Assembly: GCA_003246265.1 (NCBI GenBank)
Contig: QKAU01000007.1
Span: 1-64,000, forward strand
Length of the DNA: 64,000 bases
DNA from: Kiritimatiellales bacterium
GTDB lineage: Bacteria > Verrucomicrobiota > Kiritimatiellia > Kiritimatiellales > Pontiellaceae
Reading direction: 5' to 3'
The notes under the pieces are model-generated. The model was given only the letters and a program-made list of their open reading frames with translations, had not been told where the DNA came from and made no database searches. Each line of letters begins with the position of its first letter. Position 1 is the stretch's first letter. Below are positions 50,028 through 57,993 of this stretch, one piece after another. The translations under genes and the position numbers were made by a program.

Positions 50028-51193
50028 ACTATCTGGATAAATACAAGGTTGGTTCCATGCTTTTCCGAACCCTATCGGAAGGCAGGATGAGACTCAAGGC
50101 ACTGGGCAATGCATTCCTGTTCGATCATGCCCCGCCGGATTTCGTTATCGAAATCAGCCAATATGTGAGTCAACACCGCAATGCGCTTTTATTTACCACC
50201 TTGTCGGGAACTTTTGATCTCAAGGTGCCTGATTCACCCATTATCCCAGAATCAGCCCGGGGCGTGCTTGCCAAGGATGAGCACATCACCTTCCCACAGA
50301 CGTTTGTCGCCAGCATTCCCAATGCCCGAGTCCTAGGCGATGGTACAGTGATCGTTGGTGACAACGCCATTCTATCCAATACGACCACGGATTTCCACCG
50401 GAAGATGGAGCACCACCACTTGCTCTATAGCCTCAAGCTCCCAAAACCGGAAGCATACAACGGCCGGTTAGCCGTGATCGCTTCACCCGGAAGCGACAAC
50501 TATTTCCATTGGACGTTGGACTCCATTCCGCGCTTCCACCTCCTTGAACACTTCAGCAACCATATCGATGGCTATTATGTGAACACGCGGCACTCTTTCC
50601 AACGCGAATGGCTAGAGTGGATTGGAATCCCGCGAAATCGCATTATTCCCGCGTCAGAAAACCGTCACATTATCGCATCGGAACTTATTGTTCCTTCGTT
50701 CGCAGGCCTACCCGGCCTACCTACCGCGCAAGGGATTGATTTTATCAGATCGTTCATGCCTCCTGCTGCCCCCAGCGAAGGACGGCGCATATATGTCTCT
50801 CGAGCAGACGCCCGCCGGCGACGCATCGTAAACGAAGAGCAGATTCTTCCACTGCTTAGAGCGCATCGCTTCGAGGTTGTTAAACCCGGGACCATGACCG
50901 TATGCGAACAAATGAGGGTGTTTGCCGACGCAACAGCTGTCATATCCCCCCACGGTGCGGAACTCACCAACCTGGTCTACTGCCGACCGGGCACAGGTGT
51001 TCTTGAAATCCTATCACCCTATTACCTCAATCCATGCTTCAGGTTGCTTTCGGGCATGACCGGACTGCGACACACGGCCCTGGTTGGCGATGGAGGGGCG
51101 AGCGTTTTGAAGCGTCAACTGGACGCACATCACGTATGGTCAAATATTAAGGTTGATCTCCCGAAGCTGGAGCACGCACTATCGTTGATGTAG
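50024..51193 (+). CDS. Glycosyltransferase family 61 (DUF563) protein
   Basis: A 389-residue protein of the GT61 family, seen in capsule and surface-glycan loci and in eukaryotic EOGT/xylosyltransferases. The signature block is near the C-terminus: VISPHGAELTNLVYCRPGTGVLEI (family HGAxLTNxxFxxPGxxVxEI). Upstream are PGSDNYFHWTLDSIPRFHLLE and RRIYVSRADARRRRIVNEEQI, also typical. It is cytoplasmic or membrane-peripheral, with no membrane segment. The codon use is visibly AT-richer than in recO or mgtE, pointing to horizontal acquisition with the following genes. The start overlaps the previous stop by four bases. Confidence 0.88.
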   Translation: MNYLDKYKVGSMLFRTLSEGRMRLKALGNAFLFDHAPPDFVIEISQYVSQHRNALLFTTLSGTFDLKVPDSPIIPESARGVLAKDEHITFPQTFVASIPNARVLGDGTVIVGDNAILSNTTTDFHRKMEHHHLLYSLKLPKPEAYNGRLAVIASPGSDNYFHWTLDSIPRFHLLEHFSNHIDGYYVNTRHSFQREWLEWIGIPRNRIIPASENRHIIASELIVPSFAGLPGLPTAQGIDFIRSFMPPAAPSEGRRIYVSRADARRRRIVNEEQILPLLRAHRFEVVKPGTMTVCEQMRVFADATAVISPHGAELTNLVYCRPGTGVLEILSPYYLNPCFRLLSGMTGLRHTALVGDGGASVLKRQLDAHHVWSNIKVDLPKLEHALSLM

Positions 51194-51211
51194 TCGGTGG
51201 CGGTGAAAAAC

Positions 51212-52357
51212 ATGGATGAAAAATTCAACATTGCAATTGTCGGAGGATCTCTTTCAACCCGCGGCGGAGGAGCTCCGCGCTCCATGGCGCAACAAGCTGC
51301 CATCCTGGACAAGAGCGGACATCATGTTGAACTGTTTGTCGGTTTCAGCCGGAAATACCCCCTTACAAACAATCAGTTCGGATGCGCTGATTGCACTATT
51401 CATGCGTCTCAACTTTGGGGGCCGAGTGTACTCGGCTTTTTCCCCAGATCCCTACTTGCCCTTTGGAAGAAAGCAAGGGACTTCGACTTTATCCACCTGA
51501 ACGGAGCATGGAACCTGACTACAGCCATCGCCTCGAGAATTGCTCGAAGAAGGGGCGTCCCCTATATCATTACGATGCGCGGCCATTTTGGCGCGTACCA
51601 TTTCCGGCGCCTGCCGATGCTAAAAAAGATTATGTTCAGCCTGATTGAGATACCCAACATCAGACATGCGTTCGCAATGCACGCTACCGCGCGCTGGGAA
51701 GTTGAAACATCGAGCACAGTTTTGCGGCATAGTCGCAACACTGTGATCATTCCAAACCCCGTGGACCTTGCCGATTTCAGGCAGCCGCCTACACGGCACG
51801 ATGCTAGGCAACTTCTTGGCTTGCAGGACTCCGACTTCCACATTGTGCATCTCGGACGGCTGGCTAAACAAAAAAACATTCCCTTTCTGATACGGGCATT
51901 TGCCCAGGCCAAGCTCGGCAAAAAGGCCTATCTCACGTTGATCGGCCCGCCCGAAGCCCGCCTGAAGAAAACACTGTTCCGCATGGCGACTCAACTAGAT
52001 GTGCAAGATCAAATCCGCTTCATCGATTTCGTATCGGGCACGGAGCGCTGCAAATGGCTTGCCGCAGCAGATCTTTTTGCACTGCCCTCGTTCGATGAAA
52101 ATTTTTGCATCGTGGCTGTGGAAAGCGTCGCCAGTGGCACCCACTGCCTCCTGTCGCCACACGTTGGCGCGGCAGAATTTCTTCCCCAAGACATGCTCAC
52201 AGTATGTGAACTCGACCTTGGAAAATGGGTTCATGCATTGCATGAGTTGGCGGCTTCACGGAAACTGCAACGAATTCCGCAACCGGGTACATTTACTCAA
52301 TTTTCAACCGGCTCGGTGTTGCAAGCTTGGCAACAGCTGTATCGTTCTGACAGGTAA
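51212..52357 (+). CDS. Glycosyltransferase family 4 protein
   Basis: A protein of about 381 residues with the GT4 fold. The N-terminus NIAIVGGSLSTRGGGAPRSMAQQAAIL holds the glycine-rich loop that contacts donor phosphates. The C-terminal domain has FHIVHLGRLAKQKNIPFLIRAF, LIGPPEARLKKTL and LPSFDENFCIVAVESVASGTH (the E-x7-E motif). The start is either GTG 51197 or ATG 51212; a GGCGGTG stretch lies before the second, which I prefer. It is part of the AT-rich plus-strand cluster, between GT61 and a methyltransferase. The sugar is unknown. Confidence 0.88.
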   Translation: MDEKFNIAIVGGSLSTRGGGAPRSMAQQAAILDKSGHHVELFVGFSRKYPLTNNQFGCADCTIHASQLWGPSVLGFFPRSLLALWKKARDFDFIHLNGAWNLTTAIASRIARRRGVPYIITMRGHFGAYHFRRLPMLKKIMFSLIEIPNIRHAFAMHATARWEVETSSTVLRHSRNTVIIPNPVDLADFRQPPTRHDARQLLGLQDSDFHIVHLGRLAKQKNIPFLIRAFAQAKLGKKAYLTLIGPPEARLKKTLFRMATQLDVQDQIRFIDFVSGTERCKWLAAADLFALPSFDENFCIVAVESVASGTHCLLSPHVGAAEFLPQDMLTVCELDLGKWVHALHELAASRKLQRIPQPGTFTQFSTGSVLQAWQQLYRSDR

Positions 52358-52365
52358 AGTAGCTT

Positions 52366-53214
52366 ATGAGCATCCATATGCCAGATATGAAAACGGTCCA
52401 GAACGAATACGACGCTTTCTTGTCGAAAGCTGTCGAGCTGGATTCACCATATGGATCCAACACCATCGCAACCTATCTTAAGGCTTACAGGGAACGGATA
52501 TGCTCCCAAATCATGGTCCAGCTTGCTGTCGTATGCAAAGCCAGAACCCCAGCCAAACGCATGTTGTCGCTAGGCGGGTGGCCTGGCGTGGCGCCGATCA
52601 TGCTCAACCGGCTAACAGGTATAGAATCGACTTTGGTTGACCATCCGGCCCTATTGACAGGAGTCATGGGCCAGTTTTATTCGGCGCATGGAATCAAAGC
52701 CGTTGAATGCAACTTTTCTGACATTGCCGTAGAGCCACTCCCCCTTTCGGGGGGGTACCAACTGATCGAATGCTGTCAATGCATTGAGCATTGGAATTTC
52801 AGCCCCATCCCCATGTTTAAACAGATCTTCTCCCAGCTTTTGTCAACCAACGGGGTTTTCTTCATTACGGTACCCAACGCGGTCAGCTTGTACCGGAGAG
52901 CGTCCATCGTTGTCGGGCGAACGCCATACCCTGCAATGCAGTCCTTCATCGAAGTGGACGAAAACAAACCTGGCGCCGAAATCTCCCCCCATTGGAGGGA
53001 ATATACGCGCAAGGACATGGAACAACTCATCCTATATTGCGGCGGTCGGAGCATGGACATCCGTACGAAAACGTACTCGATTAACGCAATGAAAAACTGG
53101 CAGCACAGAATTTATTCCCTGTTCAGCAACTTGCACCCCTCACTACGCGAGAATATCGAAGCAGTCTGCTCAACTGAGGCTCGGATATCATTTGATCGCC
53201 TCGATATAGATTGA
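52366..53214 (+). CDS. SAM-dependent methyltransferase-like protein, polysaccharide locus
   Basis: A 282-residue protein. MLSLGGWPGVAPIMLNRLTG is a motif-I-like SAM loop with an unusual GGWPG core, followed by LVDHP (end of strand 2) and YQLIECCQCIEHW, the motif where class I methyltransferases have an acidic turn. FFITVPNAVSLYRRASIVVGRTPYPAMQSF then resembles methyltransferases of O-antigen loci. It may methylate a sugar hydroxyl. The tail (RMD-type, ISFDRLDID) overlaps the convergent methyltransferase gene by 27 bases. Assignment as a class I enzyme is fairly sure; substrate is not. Confidence 0.75.
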   Translation: MSIHMPDMKTVQNEYDAFLSKAVELDSPYGSNTIATYLKAYRERICSQIMVQLAVVCKARTPAKRMLSLGGWPGVAPIMLNRLTGIESTLVDHPALLTGVMGQFYSAHGIKAVECNFSDIAVEPLPLSGGYQLIECCQCIEHWNFSPIPMFKQIFSQLLSTNGVFFITVPNAVSLYRRASIVVGRTPYPAMQSFIEVDENKPGAEISPHWREYTRKDMEQLILYCGGRSMDIRTKTYSINAMKNWQHRIYSLFSNLHPSLRENIEAVCSTEARISFDRLDID

Positions 53215-53916
53215 TTGCGGCTTGTAAGCTCCCCCATCTTCGCCAAGGTCGAGCCCTAAAGCACTCCAGCCAACAATATGGCTATGCCGATAATCCATGC
53301 TTTCCACCTTCCTGAAACCCGACTTCAGAAGGATCTCCGCCAGATTGATCTCATCGTACATCCACTGGTGCGTCTCGCCCCTATGACGCGCATCACCGAA
53401 AATTTTGTTTTCCAACCATCGACGCAATGGCTTTTGGCGGCTGGTGCCATAAGATTCCTTTCTGACGCATTGCTCAATTATCCTTCCTATGTATTGGTCA
53501 TGAGTCGCACACAAGGAAGTATCAACCAAGCAAAGAGAGCAATGTTCGACATATTGCATAACCAACGCATGGAAGTCAGGCACGACAATACGATGCACCC
53601 CTCCAGCCTTTAGAACGCGCCGGACATCAGCCATGAAAGGCGCCACATGCTCCCTGTCCAGATGCTCAAGCAAATGGCAGTGATATACTGCATCCACCGA
53701 CCCGTCGGGAAAGGGAATTCCCTTGGATAGATCATGGACAAGAATATTTTCGCCCAACGAAGCGAACTCCCGCAAGCGTTCGCCAGACAGAAAGAGTGGC
53801 GCTATCCCGCTTCCAAAAAATGATCGTCTTAACCGCAAGGCAACTGACCAATCAATGTTGATAACAGCAGGATCGGGAGAAGATTTGCCTCCGCACCCCA
53901 AATTCAATATGCTCAT
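53188..53916 (-). CDS. Class I SAM-dependent methyltransferase
   Basis: A 242-residue protein of the Methyltransf_11-like group. It starts SILNLGCGGKSSPDPAVINIDW, a classical motif I directly at the N-terminus, as in many polysaccharide-locus methyltransferases. It continues with ILVHDLSKGIPFPDGSVDAVYHCHLLEHLDREHVAPFMADVRRVLKAGG, typical of the family. A GGAGGAGACC site precedes ATG 53916. It is the last gene of the long minus-strand arm and ends convergently inside the 3' end of the plus-strand methyltransferase (27-base overlap). It is probably a sugar or lipid-linked glycan methylase. Confidence 0.85.
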   Translation of the reverse strand: MSILNLGCGGKSSPDPAVINIDWSVALRLRRSFFGSGIAPLFLSGERLREFASLGENILVHDLSKGIPFPDGSVDAVYHCHLLEHLDREHVAPFMADVRRVLKAGGVHRIVVPDFHALVMQYVEHCSLCLVDTSLCATHDQYIGRIIEQCVRKESYGTSRQKPLRRWLENKIFGDARHRGETHQWMYDEINLAEILLKSGFRKVESMDYRHSHIVGWSALGLDLGEDGGAYKPQSIYIEAIK

Positions 53917-53941
53917 TTGGTCTCCTCCATACACATTCGTT

Positions 53942-54913
53942 TCAATGAAGTGTCCTCGAAAGCACAACCTTGGCTGCCAGAACGAGCTTGGGTATCGCAC
54001 CCCAACCCCAACGATTGAACATCAGGCCCACGGTTCGCAAATAGCTCCTAGGCATAATGTACCTTCGCATGAACGCTTCGAATGCGGCATTTTCCTCGAT
54101 TTCCGTCTCTTGATCAAATGAAGCAGGCCCAACGTCAACAGGTAGATTCAGAAATGGGTCATAGACCTGCGTATTATATCCACCATGGTCACCTATATTT
54201 GAGATCATGTTGCCAGAAGGATAGAGTACCAGGTATTTTTTCTGGAACATGCAGTATGCCCACTGGGCATCCCAACGAAGCAGAGAAAGTTTCCGCATTC
54301 TTCTATACAACTGCTCAAAACGCCGCGCATAGCGCCGAGCAAACAACTCCCCAAGACAACCGGAAGCGATAAAGGATTCCAACTGGTCCATTTTGTGATC
54401 CGCCTGCAACCAGACTCTTCGCCATGTTGCAAGCCCCCATATCTGAGGATAACGGGAAACAATGCAACGGCTGCCAAGTCCCACCCTCCCCTTACTAAAA
54501 AAGGGGACCACGTTGGCTCCTGAAATCATGCCTATTCGCGGATCATCCGAGTATTTGTCCAACAAGCAACGGCAAAGCTCGAAATATCGTGGGCTAGGCA
54601 AACAATCCTCTTCAAGTATTAGCCCCTTGTCTTCATGCATGAAGAACCAGTCCAGGGCTTCCTTTATGAACCGATTAGGCCCCAAGTTTGCTTTCTTGAA
54701 AAGGGTTTCCACGCTGCATGGCCAATCGATGGAATCGCCAAGGTAGCAACGTATTTGCGCATTGGCTTCTTCTTCCTCACGATGTCCTGTTCGGGCGCCA
54801 TCGATGGCCAAGTACAGTCGGGCGGGCTGTTGCTCGCGAATTCGCTCAAAAACCCGCTTCGCGACAGCGAGGCGACTAAATGGGATGAATAGTATCGGTA
54901 AATCTCGGCACAT
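53942..54913 (-). CDS. GT2/GT-A-like glycosyltransferase (HlpA-type)
   Basis: A 323-residue protein with a GT-A fold. PILFIPFSRLAVAKRVFERI opens like the GT2-related nucleotide-sugar transferases that begin with a P(I/V)....R...... pattern. YLAIDGARTGHREEEEAN follows, and a potential metal-binding acidic cluster is in KGLILEEDCLPSPRYFELC (the EEDC motif). No membrane segments are seen before the C-terminal hydrophobic region (LVLAAKVVLSRTLH). The start at 54913 lies 2 bases after the FkbM gene stop. Base composition is AT-rich like its neighbours. Confidence 0.75.
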   Translation of the reverse strand: MCRDLPILFIPFSRLAVAKRVFERIREQQPARLYLAIDGARTGHREEEEANAQIRCYLGDSIDWPCSVETLFKKANLGPNRFIKEALDWFFMHEDKGLILEEDCLPSPRYFELCRCLLDKYSDDPRIGMISGANVVPFFSKGRVGLGSRCIVSRYPQIWGLATWRRVWLQADHKMDQLESFIASGCLGELFARRYARRFEQLYRRMRKLSLLRWDAQWAYCMFQKKYLVLYPSGNMISNIGDHGGYNTQVYDPFLNLPVDVGPASFDQETEIEENAAFEAFMRRYIMPRSYLRTVGLMFNRWGWGAIPKLVLAAKVVLSRTLH

Positions 54914-54915
54914 AA

Positions 54916-55920
54916 TCAGTATGCAATTAAAACCAGATCCGCCAATGGCGTCGCCATTTCCGATCGCCGGATGGCAAACCGATAGCCCAAGTCCAACTTC
55001 TCCAGGTATGGCTTTACGTCGAAAAAATCCCGAGCTCTATGGTATATGCATATGCACAAAATTGGTTTCTGCTCCTTGATGGTCGCCATTGCCCCCTCAA
55101 TGGCTTGTGTTTCAAATCCTTCTATATCCATTTTTATCAGCCCTACATCGAGCCGATGCACGCGTACTTCATCGTCAATGGTGCCAATACTCACGGTTCC
55201 GCTACTGGCCTGCGCGGTATCCTTCAATTCCATTCCACTTGAAAAGGCTTGCTTCTCGCAATCGCCCATGCCTTTCCTTACCGGAATTATTTTTCCCTCC
55301 AACCTATTTGAACTGACGAATCGGCAGAGTTGATCATAAGCCTCGCGATTAGGTTCATAGGAAAGTATTTGCTGCGGCCCGAATACTTCCCAGAACATGC
55401 ATGCCGTATCCCCATTGAAGGCTCCCACATCCATAATGACTTTTTTCGACAGGTCGCATCTCATCGCATCCAACAGATCACGCATGCCATATCTGCTAAA
55501 AAACAGGTATGGATCAAAAAAAGCTGAGTTTTTGTAGCTATGGATACTCTTGCGCACGTGCGCTTTGTTCTCCATATACATTGCTTGCTCGGCAAGATCA
55601 TTATGGCACCACGCTTCGTTCAAGGGCAGGAAATACGGGCATTTCCCCCCGATGAGATAGCGTTTATACAGAGCAATGGTTCTGTCTACATAGGAGCACG
55701 AAATCTGGTCGAGCCCGCTTCTTAGGGCGGCGGTTTTTTGCTCTACGGAAAAGAATTTGAAATAATCCTCCCAAAAATCTATCCAAATACTTTTAACCAA
55801 TTCGCGATCCCATATTTTACGATTCCATTCCCTGCGGACAGATGCCCTGGCTTCCAGCAGGAAACGACGGGCCTCCCATGGAAGCAAGGATCGCATCATG
55901 TCTGTTGCCGAATTCATCAT
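54916..55920 (-). CDS. FkbM-family methyltransferase
   Basis: A 334-residue protein with an FkbM methyltransferase domain in its C-terminal two thirds. KKVIMDVGAFNGDTACMFWEVFG is motif I, ILSYEPNREAYDQL binds the cofactor ribose, and LIKMDIEGFETQAIEGA is the FkbM hallmark. The N-terminal 120 residues (rich in Trp, Arg, Tyr) are extra and may bind an acceptor or partner. FkbM enzymes methylate hydroxyls of sugars or polyketides, which fits the surrounding glycan locus. Starts at 55920 and 55917 are adjacent ATGs, neither with a clear ribosome-binding site. It lies 33 bases after the GT2-flippase gene. Confidence 0.88.
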   Translation of the reverse strand: MMNSATDMMRSLLPWEARRFLLEARASVRREWNRKIWDRELVKSIWIDFWEDYFKFFSVEQKTAALRSGLDQISCSYVDRTIALYKRYLIGGKCPYFLPLNEAWCHNDLAEQAMYMENKAHVRKSIHSYKNSAFFDPYLFFSRYGMRDLLDAMRCDLSKKVIMDVGAFNGDTACMFWEVFGPQQILSYEPNREAYDQLCRFVSSNRLEGKIIPVRKGMGDCEKQAFSSGMELKDTAQASSGTVSIGTIDDEVRVHRLDVGLIKMDIEGFETQAIEGAMATIKEQKPILCICIYHRARDFFDVKPYLEKLDLGYRFAIRRSEMATPLADLVLIAY

Positions 55921-55953
55921 AGATGCCGTGCCTTAAACTACAAACCGGGTCGA

Positions 55954-57993
55954 TTACCAGTGCTTCCTAGGGGGGCTATGCCCATTGCCCCATGGATGCC
56001 GCCTCACTCCCGCAACAATCACTGCCGTCGTGGCGAGCAGGGCCGCCACGTTGGTGGCGAGGGAGAAGCCGATCACGTGGTAGACCGATGCATGGAACCA
56101 GTGGACGCCGGCAAGGTAGGCCAGGCCGCAGGCCACGACAACGGCGAGCTGCTTGAAGCATCGCTGCGCGAGCAGCAGGAAGACATTGATATTGAGTAGC
56201 GTCGCGGCGGCCATGGCCACCGCCATCCAGCGGGTCCAGGAGAGGATTTCCGGACCGGTGCCGGCCTTGGGGAAGAGGATGTGGAGCATGGGGCCGGGCA
56301 CGAGGATGCACAGGAACAGGGAGGCGCCCACCAGGCCTGCCGTGTACAGCTGCGAGCGCAGGTAGATCCGCCGGTGCTCGGCGGTGAACGATTGGGCCGA
56401 CGATACCTTGGGGAACATCGCCATGGCGACGGACGCCGCCATGAAGGCCACCATGCGGCCCAGCGTCGCCGCATAGGCAAAGTCGGTGTTCTCCGGCAGA
56501 TAGTGCTTCACCAGCACCACATCGCCCGTCATGAGGATGGCGGCGCTGACCTGGATGAGGAAGCATTGCGCCAGATAGAGCCGCAGGCTGGGCACGGATC
56601 CTTGCCCGGCATCCTTGTTCCGAAGCATGGACCGCAATGGGATCAACCCGACGAGCAGCGCCAGATACAATCCGCCGACATGACCCAACAGCGCCCAGCC
56701 GCAGGCCGGGACCATCACCGCCACCAGCAGGGCTCCAAGCGCTACCCGGGAAACCGAGTTTCCGATGCTCGCAATCGAAGTCCAATCGAACCGTTGCAGC
56801 CCCAGCAGCACCCCGCCCACGACCGGCGCCACGAAGATGGCGGGAAGCGCCGCCGCGGACACCACCACCGGGGCGATGCGTTCCAGGTGGAAGAATGCGG
56901 CAATCGGCCGGGCAAGCAGGGCGCAGGCCGCGGCGGACACGAAGGATACGCCGCCCGTGATCAGCAGCCATTTCAACAGCAACCGCCCCACCACCCCCAG
57001 GCGCCCTTCCTGCACGAGCAGGGCGACATAGTGGTTCAGCGCCGTGGAGAGCGTACCCAACGGCCGGGCCACGATGGCGAAAAGCGCCAGGAAGGTCGCC
57101 AGCAGAGCGTATTCCGCGCCGGGCAGAGAACGGCCGACCACCATCTGGTAGCCGATATTCGCGAACGAGGTGATGATCGAGGCGCTGAAGAGCAGCGCGG
57201 CATGGCGGAAGAGCTGGTCGCGCAACAGGAATTCCACGGGCTTTGCGAGGAAGCGGTCGTACCAGCCCACAACGAAGCTGAGGGGAGAATAAAGCAACCG
57301 CATGCGCACGACCGCGCAGAACATTTCGAAAGACGTGTTCATGATCCGCACTTTCGAGCCGGCCACATCGTTCCAAACCGTCGGTTCCTCCTGGATGCGA
57401 TAGCCATGCCGCTTCAACTGGTAGAGGAGGTCGACATCGAATGCAAAGCGCGTGATGCCGATCCGGGGCAGGATGGCCTTCCACGCGTCGGCCCTGAAAA
57501 TCTTGGCGCCGCACTGGGTGTCGACATACCGCAGACCCAGCACGACGCGAATCAGCAGATTGAAGAGGCGCGACGAGAGCAGCCGCAGCCCCTTCTGCTG
57601 CACGCTGACCTGCGCGCCCCGCTTCCATCGCGAGGCAACGACCCCGTCGCTGGAGGCAGCCACACGATAGAGTCGCTCGAACTCCTCCGGCGCGGTGGCC
57701 CCGTCGGCATCGACAAAGCCGACCCACTCCCCGCTAGCCGCCTTCGCACCAAGAATGATTGCCCCGCCCTTCCCTATTCGGCCCGCCTCCTCGATCACCC
57801 GGATCTGGGGGAAGTCGCCGGCGATCTCCCGCGCAACAGCGGCCGTGCGGTCCGTTGATCCGTTGACGACGACAAGCAGTTCGAATCTGTCGCCAAGGGC
57901 TCGGGAAAAATGGGTTGCGTAGTGCGTCAGGACCGGCGGCAGCCGCGCCTCCTCGTTGTAGGCGGGAATGATGATGGACAGGAACCTAGTCAT
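55954..57993 (-). CDS. GT2 glycosyltransferase fused to a Wzx/MVF-type flippase
   Basis: A 679-residue fusion. Residues 1-240 are a GT2 (dolichyl-phosphate-sugar synthase-like) domain: FLSIIIPAYNEEARLPPVL, LLVVVNGSTDRT, the metal site FVDADGATAPEEF and LGLRYVDTQCGAKIFR. From about residue 255 a polytopic region of roughly 12-14 membrane segments follows, organised like polysaccharide flippases (MVF/Wzx), ending near residue 665. The two parts are continuous, with no stop or frameshift. A single protein could thus charge undecaprenyl phosphate with a sugar and move it or a glycan across the membrane. GTG 58002 is an alternative start. It overlaps the YfhO gene by 8 bases. Confidence 0.85.
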   Translation of the reverse strand: MTRFLSIIIPAYNEEARLPPVLTHYATHFSRALGDRFELLVVVNGSTDRTAAVAREIAGDFPQIRVIEEAGRIGKGGAIILGAKAASGEWVGFVDADGATAPEEFERLYRVAASSDGVVASRWKRGAQVSVQQKGLRLLSSRLFNLLIRVVLGLRYVDTQCGAKIFRADAWKAILPRIGITRFAFDVDLLYQLKRHGYRIQEEPTVWNDVAGSKVRIMNTSFEMFCAVVRMRLLYSPLSFVVGWYDRFLAKPVEFLLRDQLFRHAALLFSASIITSFANIGYQMVVGRSLPGAEYALLATFLALFAIVARPLGTLSTALNHYVALLVQEGRLGVVGRLLLKWLLITGGVSFVSAAACALLARPIAAFFHLERIAPVVVSAAALPAIFVAPVVGGVLLGLQRFDWTSIASIGNSVSRVALGALLVAVMVPACGWALLGHVGGLYLALLVGLIPLRSMLRNKDAGQGSVPSLRLYLAQCFLIQVSAAILMTGDVVLVKHYLPENTDFAYAATLGRMVAFMAASVAMAMFPKVSSAQSFTAEHRRIYLRSQLYTAGLVGASLFLCILVPGPMLHILFPKAGTGPEILSWTRWMAVAMAAATLLNINVFLLLAQRCFKQLAVVVACGLAYLAGVHWFHASVYHVIGFSLATNVAALLATTAVIVAGVRRHPWGNGHSPPRKHW

